This document shows, piece after piece, positions 23,390-36,160 of a DNA stretch of 64,000 bases (positions are counted from its first letter, which is position 1; each line of letters opens with the position of its first letter). Source of the stretch: Morella rubra (Eukaryota > Streptophyta > Magnoliopsida > Fagales > Myricaceae); assembly GCA_003952965.2 (NCBI GenBank), contig CM025856.1, positions 28,496,011 to 28,560,010 of the forward strand, written 5' to 3'. The notes below the pieces were generated by a model that searched no databases, was not told the origin of the DNA, and saw nothing but the letters and a program-made list of their open reading frames with translations. Made by a program: the position numbers and the translations under genes.

Positions 23390-26206
23390 CATACATTCAA
23401 CATGTTCTTTAAATTGCTTTCCTGTCAATCCTTTCGTCAAAGGATCAGCAACCATAAGTGAAGTTTTGATGTGTTCAATGGACCTGTTTGTTTCTTTACT
23501 TCCTCCTTGACACTAAGGTATTTAAGCTCCATGTGCTTTGCACCATTGGAATACCTATCATTCTTGGAGAAAAACACTGCAGAGGAATTATCACAATAAA
23601 TTCTCAGTAGTTTGGCCATATAATCAATAACTCCAAGCCCTGAGATAAAGTTCCTCAACCATAAACTTTGCATTGTGGCTTCAAAGCACGCCACAAATTC
23701 AGCCTCGTTGATGAAGCAATTATGGTTTGCTTCATACTTTTCCATGAAATGGCGCCACCAATAGCAAAAACACATAACCTGAAGTGGATTTCCTACTATC
23801 TGTGCAACCAGCAAAATCAGAGTCTGAATATCCTATCACCTCAAGATTTTCAATTCTTCTGAAGGTGAGTAGATGATCCTTAGTTCCTTGCAAATAGCGC
23901 AACACTCTTTTCGCAGCTTTCTAGTGAGACATTCCTGGGTTACTTTGATAACGACCAAGCATGCCAACTGCAAAACTGATGTCTGGTCTTGTACAGGTCT
24001 TGATATAAATTAAACTTTCAAAAACTGAGGCATACATTTTTTCTATTTCTTTACTCCCACTCAGTTTTAGGACACTGGAATACTAAACTTATCACCTTTC
24101 GCTATTGGGGTATCTAATGATGAACAATCTTTCATGCCAAATTTCTCAAGAATTCTTTCTATGTAACTTTTCTGAGACAATCTTATTAGTCCTAGTTTTC
24201 GGTCTCAAAAAATTTTGATTCCAATCACAAAGGATGCCTTACTCATATCTTTCATTTCAAAATTATTTGAGAGAAAACTTTTAGTTTCATACAGAAGACT
24301 CAGATCACTACTGGCCAATAAAACATCATCTACATACAGGATCAGAAAAATAAACTTGCTCCCACTGACCTTCAGATATATACATCGATCAACGATGTTT
24401 TCCATAAAACCAAAGGCAGTAATGGTATTATTAAACTTGAGATACCATTGTCGGAAGCTTGTTTAAGCCCATAAATTGACCTTTTAAGCTTACAGACCAG
24501 GTGATCTTTACCCTTTTCGGAATAGCCTTCAGGCTGCTCCATATATACCTCTTCATTCAAACTACCATTAAAAAAGCCATTTTCACATCCATTTGGTGCA
24601 ACTCTAAATCATAATGAGCCACCAGAGCATAATGATTCTGAAAGAGTCCTTTTTAGAAACAGGAGAAAAAGTCTCTTTATAATCAATGCCCTCTTTGAGT
24701 AAAACCTTGGCCACAAGTCTGAATTTATGTCGTTCGATTGCCTTTAGAGTCGCGTTTGGTCTTGAAGCCCATTACACTTGACTCTTTTACATCCTTCAGG
24801 CAATTCAACGAGATCTCAGACTTCATTCTGGGCCATAGATTGCAACTCTTCTTTCATAGAATCAATCCATTTAGCAGAATCATGTCTTTTTATAGCTTGT
24901 GAAAGTATCTGGATCTATACTTGTTTCAAAATTCATGTTCTTGGAGATACACTATGTAGTCAGACGAAATAGCACTCTCTAATCTATGTAAGGCTATCGG
25001 TTCAGGTCTCTCCATAGCTTGTTCATCAGGAGAATTTTCATTATGAGTTGGATCAACATTTATTTGTCCCATTGCATCATTAGAATGATCAATAAGTGGG
25101 ACAATGGTCCTTTCTGAAGTAACGAGAATAGTTACATCAACCTTTACGTTCATTCAATCATTTCAATTTCAACAATTCTTAGACTATGGTTAGGAAATAA
25201 AACCTATACCTTTTAGATCTCTCTGGGAAACTGATAAAGTACCCACTTACAGTTCTAAGATCCAATTTCTTTTCATGTGGATTATAAAGCCTCGCTTCAG
25301 CTAGGCAACCCCAGATATGCATGTGTCTTAAACTCGGTACCCTTCTAGTCCATAACTCAAACGGAGTCTTTGGAATTGCCTTACTGGGCACACGATTCAA
25401 GATATATATTGCAATCTTAAGGGCTTTACTTCACAAGGCTTTGGGTAAGGTTAGAATTACTTACCATACTCCTAATCATATCTAATAATGTCTGATTACT
25501 CCTCTCAACAACAACATTCTACGGAGGAGTATCTGCATCGTATATTGTGCAATAATACCACACTGTTCAAGTAGTTTGGCAAACAGGCAAGGGTTACGAC
25601 CTGATTCATCATATCGACCATAGAATTCACCACCTCTATTCGATCTGATAATTTTCACCTTTACATCTAGCTGTCTTTCCACCTCATTGAGGAATATCGC
25701 AAGAACCGTTACAACCTGAGAGTTTTCATGCAGTAGAAAAATATAACCATACCGTGAAAAGTCATCAATGAAAGTGATAAAATATTTTTCTCCACTAAAC
25801 ATGTTGTGGAAAAAGGTTGACATATATCTATATGAATTATTTCAAGAAGCTTCTTACTCCTTATGACACCTTTCTTGGTATGTTTGGTTTACTTTCCCTT
25901 TATGCAATCCACACACACACCGAGATCAGTAAAATCTAAACGTGGAAGTCCCTTCATTTACTAATCTTTATAACCTTTCTTTGGAGACATGCCCCAACTT
26001 TTATGCCACAAGTCATAAGACTTTTCATTAATTATGTTTCTTTTGGTTCCAGTACACACTTCATGGATTGGTGTAAACATTTTCAACAAAAGTATTATCA
26101 AGGTAAAGTTGATAAAGCCCATCATAACGGAAACCACAACCAAAAGGGATGACATTTTTAAACAAATTAAAACCTCATTTTGAAAAGAAAAGGAATAACC
26201 ATCCAT
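23390..26206 (-). pseudogene. copia pol (integrase, reverse transcriptase, RNase H), broken
   Basis: Fragments in several frames on the minus strand cover the pol polyprotein. A gag-pre-integrase piece with a DLWHKSWGMSPKKG remnant is at 25961-26206. The integrase core is at 25482-25823 with FIDDFSRYGY and IRSNRGGEF; the second catalytic Asp of the D,D-35-E triad is Asn here (codon at 25638-25640). Reverse transcriptase is at 24205-24560 with LKRSIYGLKQAS and the catalytic YVDDVLLAS. RNase H is at 23437-23814, and a VADPLTKG-type tail follows at about 23430-23445. Frame breaks between all pieces mean no polyprotein can be made. Confidence 0.88.
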
Positions 26207-26499
26207 GTCAAGTTTAGACAGAAATCAAGTTACGCCTAACAGATGGTACATAGGCAGTATCAAAAAGGTCTAAACATTGACCAGTATTCAAAATTAACGA
26301 AAAGTTCCAATGGCTAAAACTTCTGCCTTGTTTTCATTTCCCATGAAGATAAACCGTTCATTTAGGTTTGGTGTACGGCTTGAAAGGAACCTCTGCATTG
26401 TTATAGAAACATGAATATTTGCACCAAATCTAACCACCAAGTGTTTGTAGGAACATGTACAAGGTTTGATTTGAAATACACATAAGCATAAAGCTCACT

Positions 26500-27204
26500 T
26501 TCCTTTCGAACCAAGCCTTGCGTTTCGGACACTCAGCCTTTATGTGTCCGATCTTTCTACAGAAAAAACACTTGACTTCATTACTCTGAATCTGATTGCC
26601 TTTAGCAGATTCTTTCCTTTCAGTGGTCTTCTTTTCTTTCCTTTTCCATAATGATGTTTTTTCTTTTCAGCTTCTTGAGTTACATAATTAACAGAGAATT
26701 ATCATTGTTGTTTCAGTCTCGCTTCCTCCTGAACAACCATACTTGTTAGCTCATTCACATTCCATTTGTCTTTAATTGCATTGTAATGCATCTGGAATGA
26801 ACCATACTGAGGTGGCAGTGAGTTTAGGATAAACTGAACAATAAAGGATTCCACTATTTTCATTCCCAAAGTTTCAAGTTTGGCAGCTATATTTGCCATC
26901 TCAAAAATATGATCTTGCATACTTTTAGCCCCATCATATTTCATAATGGTAAGTCTAGCCATTAAGGTCCCCACTAAAGACTTATCTGCTGAGCGAAACA
27001 TTTCCTCAACATTTGACAAAAAAGTCTTTCTCGGGCATTACAAAGGTCTTTCTCATCCTTACTACTTTCATCAGTAATAGCAGCAGATTTTGCTGTCAAA
27101 AGGGATAAATCTAGGTCAAGAACCCTTAAGGTAAATTTAACAAGACTGGTACACTTACTGCAAGGAACAACTATTTGATCACTATAATGCTTTGAATTTG
27201 ACAC
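26500..27204 (-). pseudogene. copia gag, broken
   Basis: A UBN2-type gag fragment (LMARLTIMKYDGAKSMQDHI, then LPPQYGSFQMHYNAIKD) spans 26702-27019, with the N-terminal part at 26974-27204 in another frame. The nucleocapsid zinc knuckle CFFCRKIGHIKAEC (CX2CX4HX4C) is intact on the minus strand at 26570-26529 but sits beyond a frame break. It would form the particle and package RNA in a live element. Confidence 0.82.
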
Positions 27205-28542
27205 TTATAGATACACTAATCAGAATTTAATTATAATGAATAAACTACTAGTATTATCAAGATCCAACCTTTTGGAGGATCCTAACATACAAAGTATTCA
27301 TTCCATTATTAAATTATGTGGATGAACTAATAATATCCTTAAGATTCAACCATTGGGAGAATCTTAACATACAAAACGTTCTTTTCATTATACAATTCTT
27401 TAGATGAACTAATTATAGTGTCATCAAAATTTCTCCTTTGAGATAAAATTTTAACACACAAATGGTTCCCTCCAATAAAACAATTCATCATAATTATGAA
27501 ATTAATTATTTGTTATCCAAGTTCTAATGAGATTTTGTACCTTTAGGCAAACAAATTCCTGCTAGATATTAGTACAAATAATTTACATCATACTAAACAT
27601 GTCCATCAAATCCATACATTAAATTCATTAACAATAAAGAATTTACATATAATGGACATAAGAAAACTATTCATCAATTAAAAGTAAATTGCAAAATTTT
27701 TTTGAAAAAATATTATTTAATATTTAATCAACCGGGTCGGACCCGTAGCGAGTCAACCCATACGGGCGGGCTGGCACCATGCCTTGGTGCCAAGATCAGT
27801 TCAAGTCTTTGACAATAGAATAGGTAATAAAAAGACAAAGACCATATGGGTTCTTATGGCAATTAGGCTCCATCTATCATTAACAAGCCCATGACTAATA
27901 TATGTTAAGACAAAAGACATGACCACACAATACTGGGCTTCGGGCCTTTTCAAGAGTTAATAGAAGAAACTGTGTAATGGCTTTTAAAACAAAAGCCCAA
28001 ACGTGAAAGAGAGCCCAAAACCGGATTAAGATGGGTCTGAAACCTTACCCGGTTCATCTCTTCACAGACCCGGCTACTTCACCCACAAGCAACCGCCAGC
28101 CACCGCCTCACCTCCGACGATGACATGGACACCAGCTCGCACCTTTCCGACACTAGAATCCAGCCAACTTTTGCCTATTTAAGCCCTTCAAGCAACACTT
28201 TTTGGCCATTAAAGTTTGGTTTTCACACACTTTTCATACCCAAACAAACCACCAGAAAAACTACTCCAGTGACAACCTTTCCGGTCATAAATGAATGCCT
28301 AAATGTAGGAGCTCAAGTCTGACGCTATTTCCTCTTAATCCAATCACAAAACAAATGTGTATTTTTACAACTTGTTTGTTTTTTCATTCGGTTTTCATTG
28401 AACATGTTTTTTGTTGTTTTACGTAAAATGATTTCACAATTTCAATTTCAATCCGTGAATTCATTTTTCGTCGAAACAAACGCCGAACAACGAATTCAAT
28501 TCATCTATTCATTGAGAAAACATGATAATTCTCAACCAATAA
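27205..28542 (-). other. Leader region of the copia element
   Basis: This is the untranslated region between the primer binding site and gag, about 1.3 kb, long for a copia element. A plus-strand open frame at 28125-28322 has no recognisable product. Confidence 0.5.
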
Positions 28543-28554
28543 GCTTCGATACCA
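28543..28554 (-). other. Primer binding site of the copia element
   Basis: Two bases inside the 5' LTR the minus strand reads TGGTATCGAAGC. The usual copia site, complementary to initiator tRNA-Met, is TGGTATCAGAGC, so the site is recognisable but differs at two adjacent positions. Confidence 0.75.
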
Positions 28555-28556
28555 CA

Positions 28557-28924
28557 TGTTAAACAATTAGATTGAATATTTCATCAATAGGATCTTTGAA
28601 TCATCATGTTCTTCACAAATGCGATAAACGCGTACCTGAATCCATCGTTGATGTTCTTCGATGAGAGTAGGATCACCCTAACAATGTTTCTCTAAGAGAG
28701 TCTCTTGATGGTTAGAGATATTGTAATATTGTTATAGGTGTGAACCCTTTCGTCACTCTTTTCTATTTATAGATGTTCTAACCATCAAGGATGTCTTAAA
28801 ACTAATTAATCTCACTTAACTCATATTAAGTTAACCTTTCACTTTGGACTAGTATAAACTCATATTTCCTTAATAGGGTGCTTAGGGTGTATAAGACACT
28901 TTACAGAATATAAATATTCTAACA
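28557..28924 (-). repeat. 5' LTR of the copia element (368 bp)
   Basis: On the minus strand it starts TGTTAGAATATTTATATT and ends CTAATTGTTTAACA, with the canonical TG...CA ends. The primer binding site follows immediately. The minus strand carries TATAAATAG at 28771-28763, a good TATA box for the retroelement transcript. Confidence 0.85.
28763..28771 (-). promoter_or_regulatory. TATA box in the copia LTR
   Basis: TATAAATAG on the minus strand, placed inside the LTR so that transcription would start about 30 bases further on and run into the element. Confidence 0.6.
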
Positions 28925-29393
28925 ATATAATCTTTCCAATCAGAGGAATAAAATCTACCTCTTCCTATCAGTTCCAACTCTCCCTTATTTTAATTAAATA
29001 TTATACTTGTTGGGCTGACCAATTAAGATAGAGTCGGGCCCACTCGTGAGGAGAAGTGTTAGAAAATAAAATTTAAATAATAAAATCTAATATTGTGTGT
29101 TGTATTAAAAGGATACATGATTTTGTTTTATATGATATGCTTTGTCCTCAATCTTAATTTTCAATGTTCGTAAAAATTGCTTTCATTATAGAGTTAGTCC
29201 TCTTAACCGACGAGACAAGTCTCCCAAATGCGCCATCAGATTAGAACCTCAAATTTGGCGGCCATTTTAAATGTTGGTTTTCCGGGGTTGGTAATTTCAG
29301 TAATCTACTGATCCATGACGGAATTAAACATGTGGCTTAAATTTGTTGGTGTGTTATGTGTAGGACTAACTGTTGTCATGTATGTGTCACCTC

Positions 29394-30662
29394 TAGGAGT
29401 GTTCATCCGGTCCAGCTACCGGTGGAGCTCCTACTCCGATTCTGTCATTGGTTCCAAAAAGCTGAGGTTCGTAGCTTCCAGGAACCGGAACCAGAGGTGA
29501 TTTTTGAGTCTTACCAGAGGTAGAACCAGAAGTGGAAGTTTTCGCCGGTTCAAAGGAAAACAGGTTTCGTATGGTTTTTTTTTTAACTTAATATTTAAAT
29601 GACATTATTCTATTTTAAATAAAACGACGTCGATTAGTTGTTTAAAAAATATATATATACCCTAGATCATCAATTCTATTTTGTTTGGATTAATAAAATT
29701 TTAAAAGACATTTTTGCGCTTCTTATAAGATTGCCTTGTCCATTTAGGTTTCAATTTATGTTGCTTTAGGTAGAAACGCTAATGAGTCTCTTCTACATGC
29801 AATCTTATTCATTATTGTTGTGGGATTCGGGTTTTATATCTCTTCAGCAAAAACTTGGGGGCATTTTTTTCTTTTTTTTTTAGGTTTGTGCCTATTTTGA
29901 TTGTTTGGTTTTAGTTTGGCAGTTCTTTCTGTGAGTTTTTTATGTACAAGTTTTTTCCGTTAGTATTTTTGAATTTGGTTTTAGTACTCAAAGAACAAAT
30001 TGTCGATGTCAGGGTGTTGTGTTTCTTGACTAATGGACGTATCTTGTTTGGCTGAGTATGATGGAAAAGCTTGTTATCAGACAATTATAAGGAATGAAAG
30101 AGGAAGTGAAGAGTTAAGTATGAATGTCGAAGACGAATAACTTGACTATGGGTGAAGATGGTCAGACGGATTTGAGAGCTGCCAAAATACTCTTAATAGT
30201 AAAGCAATTCTCTTAAATGACTGCAAAACTAATATGATTATTTCTTTTGTGTGCCTCCTTTTCCCCAAAATTTTACATTACGGAACACTGTAATTAAAGT
30301 TTGAACATGTATTTTAGCTTGCCATTTCACGATATTTAATTGTCTCTAAAGCTCTTAAGATCTTATGCTTGTGCACTATCAGAAGAATACTGATAGTGAT
30401 GAATGATTAGATATATAATATATCAAAGATATTTGTATTTGTGAATTGTGATAAATGAATAACATCTCTATTTTTTTATAAATAAGGCCTAAATAGGCTG
30501 AAAAATATGGCCCAAAATATTATCGAAATTCCAACATCCGCTTCCGCTAAATCTGGCAAGAGTCGGAAGTGGAAGCAGAATCTATTTTGGATATCCGCTA
30601 GTTAGCAGACCGGATGTTGAAATGTTAAATTCCGCTTCCGACATGTTCGCTATACACCCCTA
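29394..30662. mobile_element. Non-autonomous hAT transposon (1269 bp)
   Basis: The 8-bp direct repeat GTCACCTC flanks both sides (29386-29393 and 30663-30670). Immediately inside are short inverted repeats, TAGGAGTG on the left and CACCCCTA on the right. Eight-base target duplications with TAGGGGTG-like tips define hAT elements. The regions next to both tips are dense in CCGG, GGTTCC and CTTCCG-type motifs (29405-29560 and 30535-30645), as expected for subterminal transposase binding sites. No transposase reading frame is present. Confidence 0.85.
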
Positions 30663-30670
30663 GTCACCTC

Positions 30671-32747
30671 TATCAGATATGGTGCACCGCTACTGGTGGT
30701 GGCCCATTTTTACCCTCCGACCTGTCACCACTATATTTGATGGCAGTGGCGATATCGGTAACGATTTCACCGGTGGCTCCAGATGGATCATTCATTGAAC
30801 AGCCTAGGGAGAATTCTTCCACCTCAAATTGGCTGCCTTTCAGTATATTTTTTCCACGCACTTAAAAATAAAAAATGTGAAATAGGAGAGAAAGGATCAG
30901 AATTGACGTTAAATCTATGCCATGTGGGAACTTGGATCCGACAACATGGTCTTTGGGTGTGTTGCTAAATTTTTTTCATTTTAAGACGTGGGTTGGGTCG
31001 AAAACTTGAGAAATATCTAGAAGTACTAAGGAGGACATGATGATTTCAGGTTCCATTTGAGATTTCAAAAGCAATAAAGAGAAATTAGGAAAGTTGATAA
31101 ATGATGAACGGAGAAACCACGATGTTGCATCAGGTCACCAACTGATCATGGTTGAGGAGAAAAACAGCAAAGAACACCAGATGCTTGATTTGAAGTCTCA
31201 CAGAGTCAGAACTATTTTCATTTAAATCCCGGGCGAAATAACAGCGAAACGACACAATTCTTGGTAGTGCATCACGTCTACGGATCGTTTGTTTGATTGT
31301 AAAACAAATTTCATAATTTGTTTTACTTGTTTTACGGTATTTGGCAAGCACTTAAAATGAGGTTAAAGTAAAAAGTTTTCAAGTTAACCATAAAAAAGTT
31401 CTAATATTTTTCAGAAAATAAACTGAGCTTAAATTTTCTATAAACCAAAATTTCTTTTGGGGGAACACTATATTACGCCTTATATCTATGGGCAAAAATC
31501 AGTAAGCCATTAAACTACATGCAAAATGACGTAAATGCTCCTCTAACACAAAATTAAATTTTAAATAAAAATAAAAATAAAATGATATATAAATAAAAAA
31601 AAATAAAAATTGAATTTGAAGGTTGCATAATAGTTTTATATTCTTTTCTTTCCAGGCCACGTGGCACTGCAATTGAAGTGTTTTGAAAATTTTTAAGTAA
31701 TATTAAAGTTTATTGGTATACGTGCAGAATTTATTTTGATGTGAATATCTTCGGTTTGTAAATTATAAAATTGATGTGTATTTAAAATACAAATCAAAAC
31801 TAACATCCCCTTAATATACGCTTCGCTAATTAAGGTCAATATTACAAATAAATATAAATAAAAAACAGAGTTGCATAGTGTTCCTAAAAAAAAAAAAAAG
31901 TACAAGCCAGAGCAAATTATTTGATCTCACGATACGGCACAAAATTAATATATTAACTTTGCTCCTCCAAATCTAAGGTACTTAACACCACCCAAAAATA
32001 ATAACCTGAAAAATGTTAATAAAATTTAACGTGTTGTCTCAGTACGTAGAAATGGTTAATTCCAGTGTGATAGATGTCCAGCCACTTTAATATGCAATTA
32101 AAAATTAATTCAACAAAAACACTTTCAAATATTCACAAAATTACTCTCAGGGTATTCCTCTCCGCCTCAAATGCCTTTGACGTCCCATCTGAGTAACATC
32201 ATCCAAAGCCTTTACAAGGATAACAATAAATGATATTGCAGAGGATCCTATACTAACATGCACTTATTTTCTCCGGCAATTTCAGGCAACGATGTTTTTC
32301 TTTAAAAATATATATATCAAAATTATCAAAATGCCCTCTAAATTTTCAAATTTTACAATCTTTATTTAATTAAAAAAAAAAACTCAAGACATCACATCTG
32401 TAATCATTATATCTGCCGGACCATTAAATTCACATCACAGGATGAACCATAATTATATGCATGCCCTTCCATAAGGTAATTCGCTGACAATCTGCATGTA
32501 TTAATTAATACTTAATAGTTTGTACAGATCACCGTATCAGAACTGTATAAATAGTTTGTACAAATAGCATTAATACTAACTATATATATGTAGTACCATT
32601 TGCAAAGTACCCATACGTGCTTGACAAATAACATTATAACCGTTGTCACTTACGCCTGTTCTTGCATAATTAGCATATAACTTAAATAATTTATTTTTTG
32701 TCTTAGATATGTTGCATATATACTAAAGTATCTTGTAATATTTTTCA
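30671..32747. other. Intergenic, no gene recognised
   Basis: AT-rich spacer. Short open frames at 30673-30861 and 31130-31351 have no recognisable product. No repeat boundaries were fixed. Confidence 0.4.
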
Positions 32748-32768
32748 ACACTAAACGTACGTGATCCA

Positions 32769-35022
32769 GCTTTTTCGCGAAGCCTCTCTCTAAACCCTCT
32801 CTCTCTCTCTAAACTCTCTCTGCTTCATTGAGCCCAGCGCTACCCAGGAGGAGGGTGGGAGCTTCAACTCCTTCATCCTCCCTCCTCCTTTTTCCTTTTT
32901 CCCTTCCTCCATCTCCCCTCTCCTCCTCTCTGGTTCGATTGGCCAATGTTATTGGTTGGTTTTTTTGTTTTTCTTCGCAAGTGGCTTCCAAGCGGCAGAC
33001 GGTGGTTTTCACTCCATTTTGTCGGGCACACGCCTCATGGTTGAACTCAGCAAGCCACAATCTACGCAACCTATCGTCTTCGGCGCAAGAAAGACGACGC
33101 ATATAGATTCAATGCTAAGGACCCCAATCTAGGCCACCTTAACAACACCAACTCTCGCAAAGTGATTTAAACGCGATCACTCCAATAGATCCTCCTAAAC
33201 CGTTCTTGGCAATATACGAGCTGAAATGATAGGATCTAACACAAAAAATGAAGAACGCTCATGATATTATTATAAGAACGAAGAACGTGGTTAAGGGTTA
33301 ATTAGCCTAAGAACAAAGAACAATCTCGATCAAGGGTTAATTAGCCCAAGAACGGTACCCAAACTAGGTTATTAGCCTAGAATGAATCCCAATGACAAGG
33401 TTATTAGCCTTGACAACGACTTAGCATATACATGCCTATACTTGGCCAAAACACTCCCCCAAAGCACTCAGGCTCTCCAAGACTCTACTATTCTGAATGA
33501 TCCACACTAATGCACCTAAGGGTGTTTATATAGACATCCTTAGGTGCTTACAAACCCTAATGAAATCAAATCAAAGCACAATCAAAGTAAAACTAAATCA
33601 AATCATTTATCTTTAGGAATCAATCCCTCCAATCAAGGAGATTTGATATTACATGCCTAAATCAAAGATAAACTCAAAGGAAATGAATCTTCTAGAGTTT
33701 AGGAAATGATCCCTAAATCTAGAAGATATGATTTATTCAATCTCAACAAGAAAGGAAACTAATCCCTAAGATACCTCCATGAATACTTGGATCTCGCCGT
33801 CGTCCACGGGGGCAGTGGCGCCGCTTACACCACCATAGGTGGTGATGCTCCTTTGACTCCCTAGACCTTCCTCTTCCATTCCCTACCTAGCACCAGTAGA
33901 GGTGGAGCACCACCTAGCACTAGTAAGGATAGTGGTGCTCCGCCACTGGGGGTTGCTGCTGCTGGTGGCCATCTTGTGTCATGGCACTCTTTTGTCTGCG
34001 GGCCTGTTGCTGCTACTTGGCTTGGCTGGTGGCTAAGGAGTTGCTACAGCATCATGTCGTGGCAAGGCCATATGCTGGTCATGAGCTTGTCATGGCATGT
34101 CTGTGGCAGGCTGGCTGGCATGCCAGGCATAGGCGTTGCTGGGGCACCATGCCTTGTCAAGGGTGCTGGGGTGCTAAGCTTGCACGTGCGCATGCTGATG
34201 CTATGGCTTGGCTGTGGTGCTGTCGCTGCGAGCGTGTCGAGGGACCCATAGGTACCACTGGCGCCTCATCTCGACACATATCCTCCCACGCATGACTGTC
34301 ATGACCCATGTCATCACTAGGGATCCTTTCATTCAAGCGCTCCACGCAATACTCGTGGATCTCATGCATGCACCAAGCATTTTGGCCGCGACTGCGGCCT
34401 CCTCCACCTCTCATCACCTACCTCTCTTCTAAGGATTGGCCTTTGTGGCTTCTGTCCTCCCTCTTACGCTGTGGACCTCCTCCGACAACACCATGCGCTG
34501 CCAACCTCTCCAGTCAAGTTTTGGACAGATTTTTCAAAGATCTTTCCATTGCCTATGTTTTAAGCTTTTGCCCGATTGGGCTTGCTTCTTTGTTTAAGGC
34601 ATGTTTCGATTTTTTTTTTTTTTTTTTGTGTTTCTCTGTTGTTTGTTTAATTTTTGTGGATCTGTATTGTAATTACAGTTGGATTTGCATGTTTAAGTGC
34701 TTTGAGGGAGCAAGACCGACAATAATGGCGTCTCTCTTTCAGCGGCAGTTGCCATTGCCTTGTGCGGTGGTTTTTTCCTTTCAATGGGCTTTCGGGCTCA
34801 TTTTCCACAGGTCTTCTCATGTTCCCAGGACCTCCGGGTTCTCTCGCATCGAGCTTCGTGCCCACCACAACTAAGGACCTTGTATCCTCCATTATAGGCT
34901 TCAGCCCCTTAAAACTCGCTGCTGGCCCTTTGGACCCTTCTTATCGTAACTTCTAGGCTGCAATTTCCTTTGTGCTTTTGATATATAAAATTAGTCATTT
35001 CTACAAAAATAAAAAATAAAAA
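32769..35022 (+). mobile_element. A-tailed retroposon, LINE-like, with nested sequence
   Basis: A 17-bp direct repeat ACACTAAACGTGATCCA flanks the segment. The left copy at 32748-32768 has an extra ACGT inside; the right copy is at 35023-35039. The insert begins with CT-rich DNA (CTCTCTCTAAACCCTCTCTC) and ends in an A-rich tail (AAAATAAAAAATAAAAA) directly before the right repeat. Long target duplication plus A tail is the mark of L1-type target-primed reverse transcription. No reverse transcriptase frame is visible in 2.25 kb, so it is a deleted LINE or a passenger. The centre, about 33110-34430, has a different character, with GTTATTAGCC repeats and then GC-rich DNA, and may be a nested LTR fragment. 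Confidence 0.65.
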
Positions 35023-35677
35023 ACACTAAACGTGATCCAACCACTTGGATGCTATATCAGAATAGTTGAAGTATCTTTTCTTTTCCTTTCAATTTTGGGC
35101 ATGGGTGGGCAAGGATAGGGTGTCATTTTACACATTGAAGGGGTTTTCCGCTGTATTGTCGCGACTTGCTTTATTCTCACTGGGTTCTGTAAATGTCGTA
35201 AGGAATCTGCTCAGACACTGGTCCAACTCGATGCTGATAGCAGGCTGATATAGTTGGGTCCATTCTCATGGTTCTTATTAGCGATCGTTCATCCCCAATA
35301 TACGATGGGCTGCTGGGCGCTGATCATGTCAATTATGTGAGAGGATTAACTTTCAGCTCGATCGGTTTAATTAATTAATTGCTGTGTGAAATCAGGTTAT
35401 TTTTATTAGGGATAATCGATATCAACTTTTCTTTGGCTGTTATCCCAGCTGATGCGAGAGATGGCCGGCTCGCTGCCTTTCGGAGCAATTATTTTGCTTC
35501 TTTTCAAGAAAAAGATAAAAACAACAAATAAAAGGGAGGATATTATTTATTAATGGACGAATTAAAGATGATTGAAGTCTCAACAAGCTCCACTCTAGCT
35601 AGCTACAAGAGATCCTTTCCAGAATCCAATCATTAACGCCTTCTTTGTTCGAGTGTTAATCTCTTGCAGCAATCAGC

Positions 35678-36160
35678 ATGCTAAGCTTAGTTTACATCAC
35701 CGGGGTGCTAGGTATAGTAACCCATCCTTCTTTCTATATTCGATGTTCGCGGCGTGGTTTAATTTCTCTTTTCTACTTGATTTTCTTGCTTGTATACTTT
35801 CAGGTAACATTATGTCAGGGCTTCTTTACCTTTCTCCCACGTAAGTAAGCTCATTCAGAGTTGGTTTTGTCAAATTTTTTGATCTCTAATGGCAGCTGAG
35901 GAATTTGTAGACCAACCTCTATCTGGTTTCTAATCTGTAGACCAACCTTTTGGAGAATTGTCAAGCGTAGATCCACTGAGGAATTTGAGAGCCTTCCTTA
36001 CATCTGCAAGTTGTTGAATGCATACTTTTGGATTTTCTATGGAGTTATTAAGCCTGATAGCTTGCTCGTCGCCACTGTCAATATGTTCGGTGCTGTCACG
36101 GAGATCATTTTTCTTATTATTTTTCTCCTTTTTGCACCTCCAAGAATGAAGGTACGTATT

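Larger units (their letters stand above)
22832..28924 (-). mobile_element. Ty1-copia LTR retrotransposon, decayed
   Basis: This 6.1-kb element lies on the minus strand. Reading in its sense, from high to low coordinates, come the 5' LTR (28924-28557), a primer binding site, an untranslated leader, gag with a zinc knuckle, gag-pre-integrase, integrase, reverse transcriptase, RNase H and a 3' LTR remnant. Integrase before reverse transcriptase defines Ty1-copia. The 5' LTR starts TGTTAGAATA and ends GTTTAACA. The 3' LTR keeps only about 72 bases of its U5 end at 22832-22903. Flanking 5-mers (TGTGT on the left, ATATA on the right) do not match, so the original ends have been lost or rearranged. 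Stops and frame changes throughout make it non-autonomous today. Confidence 0.9.

Noticed and set aside
33976..34874. Overlapping plus-strand frames in the GC-rich part of the retroposon
   Set aside because: Products rich in Cys, Trp and His in two frames at once show composition, not coding. No reverse transcriptase or gag motif is present.
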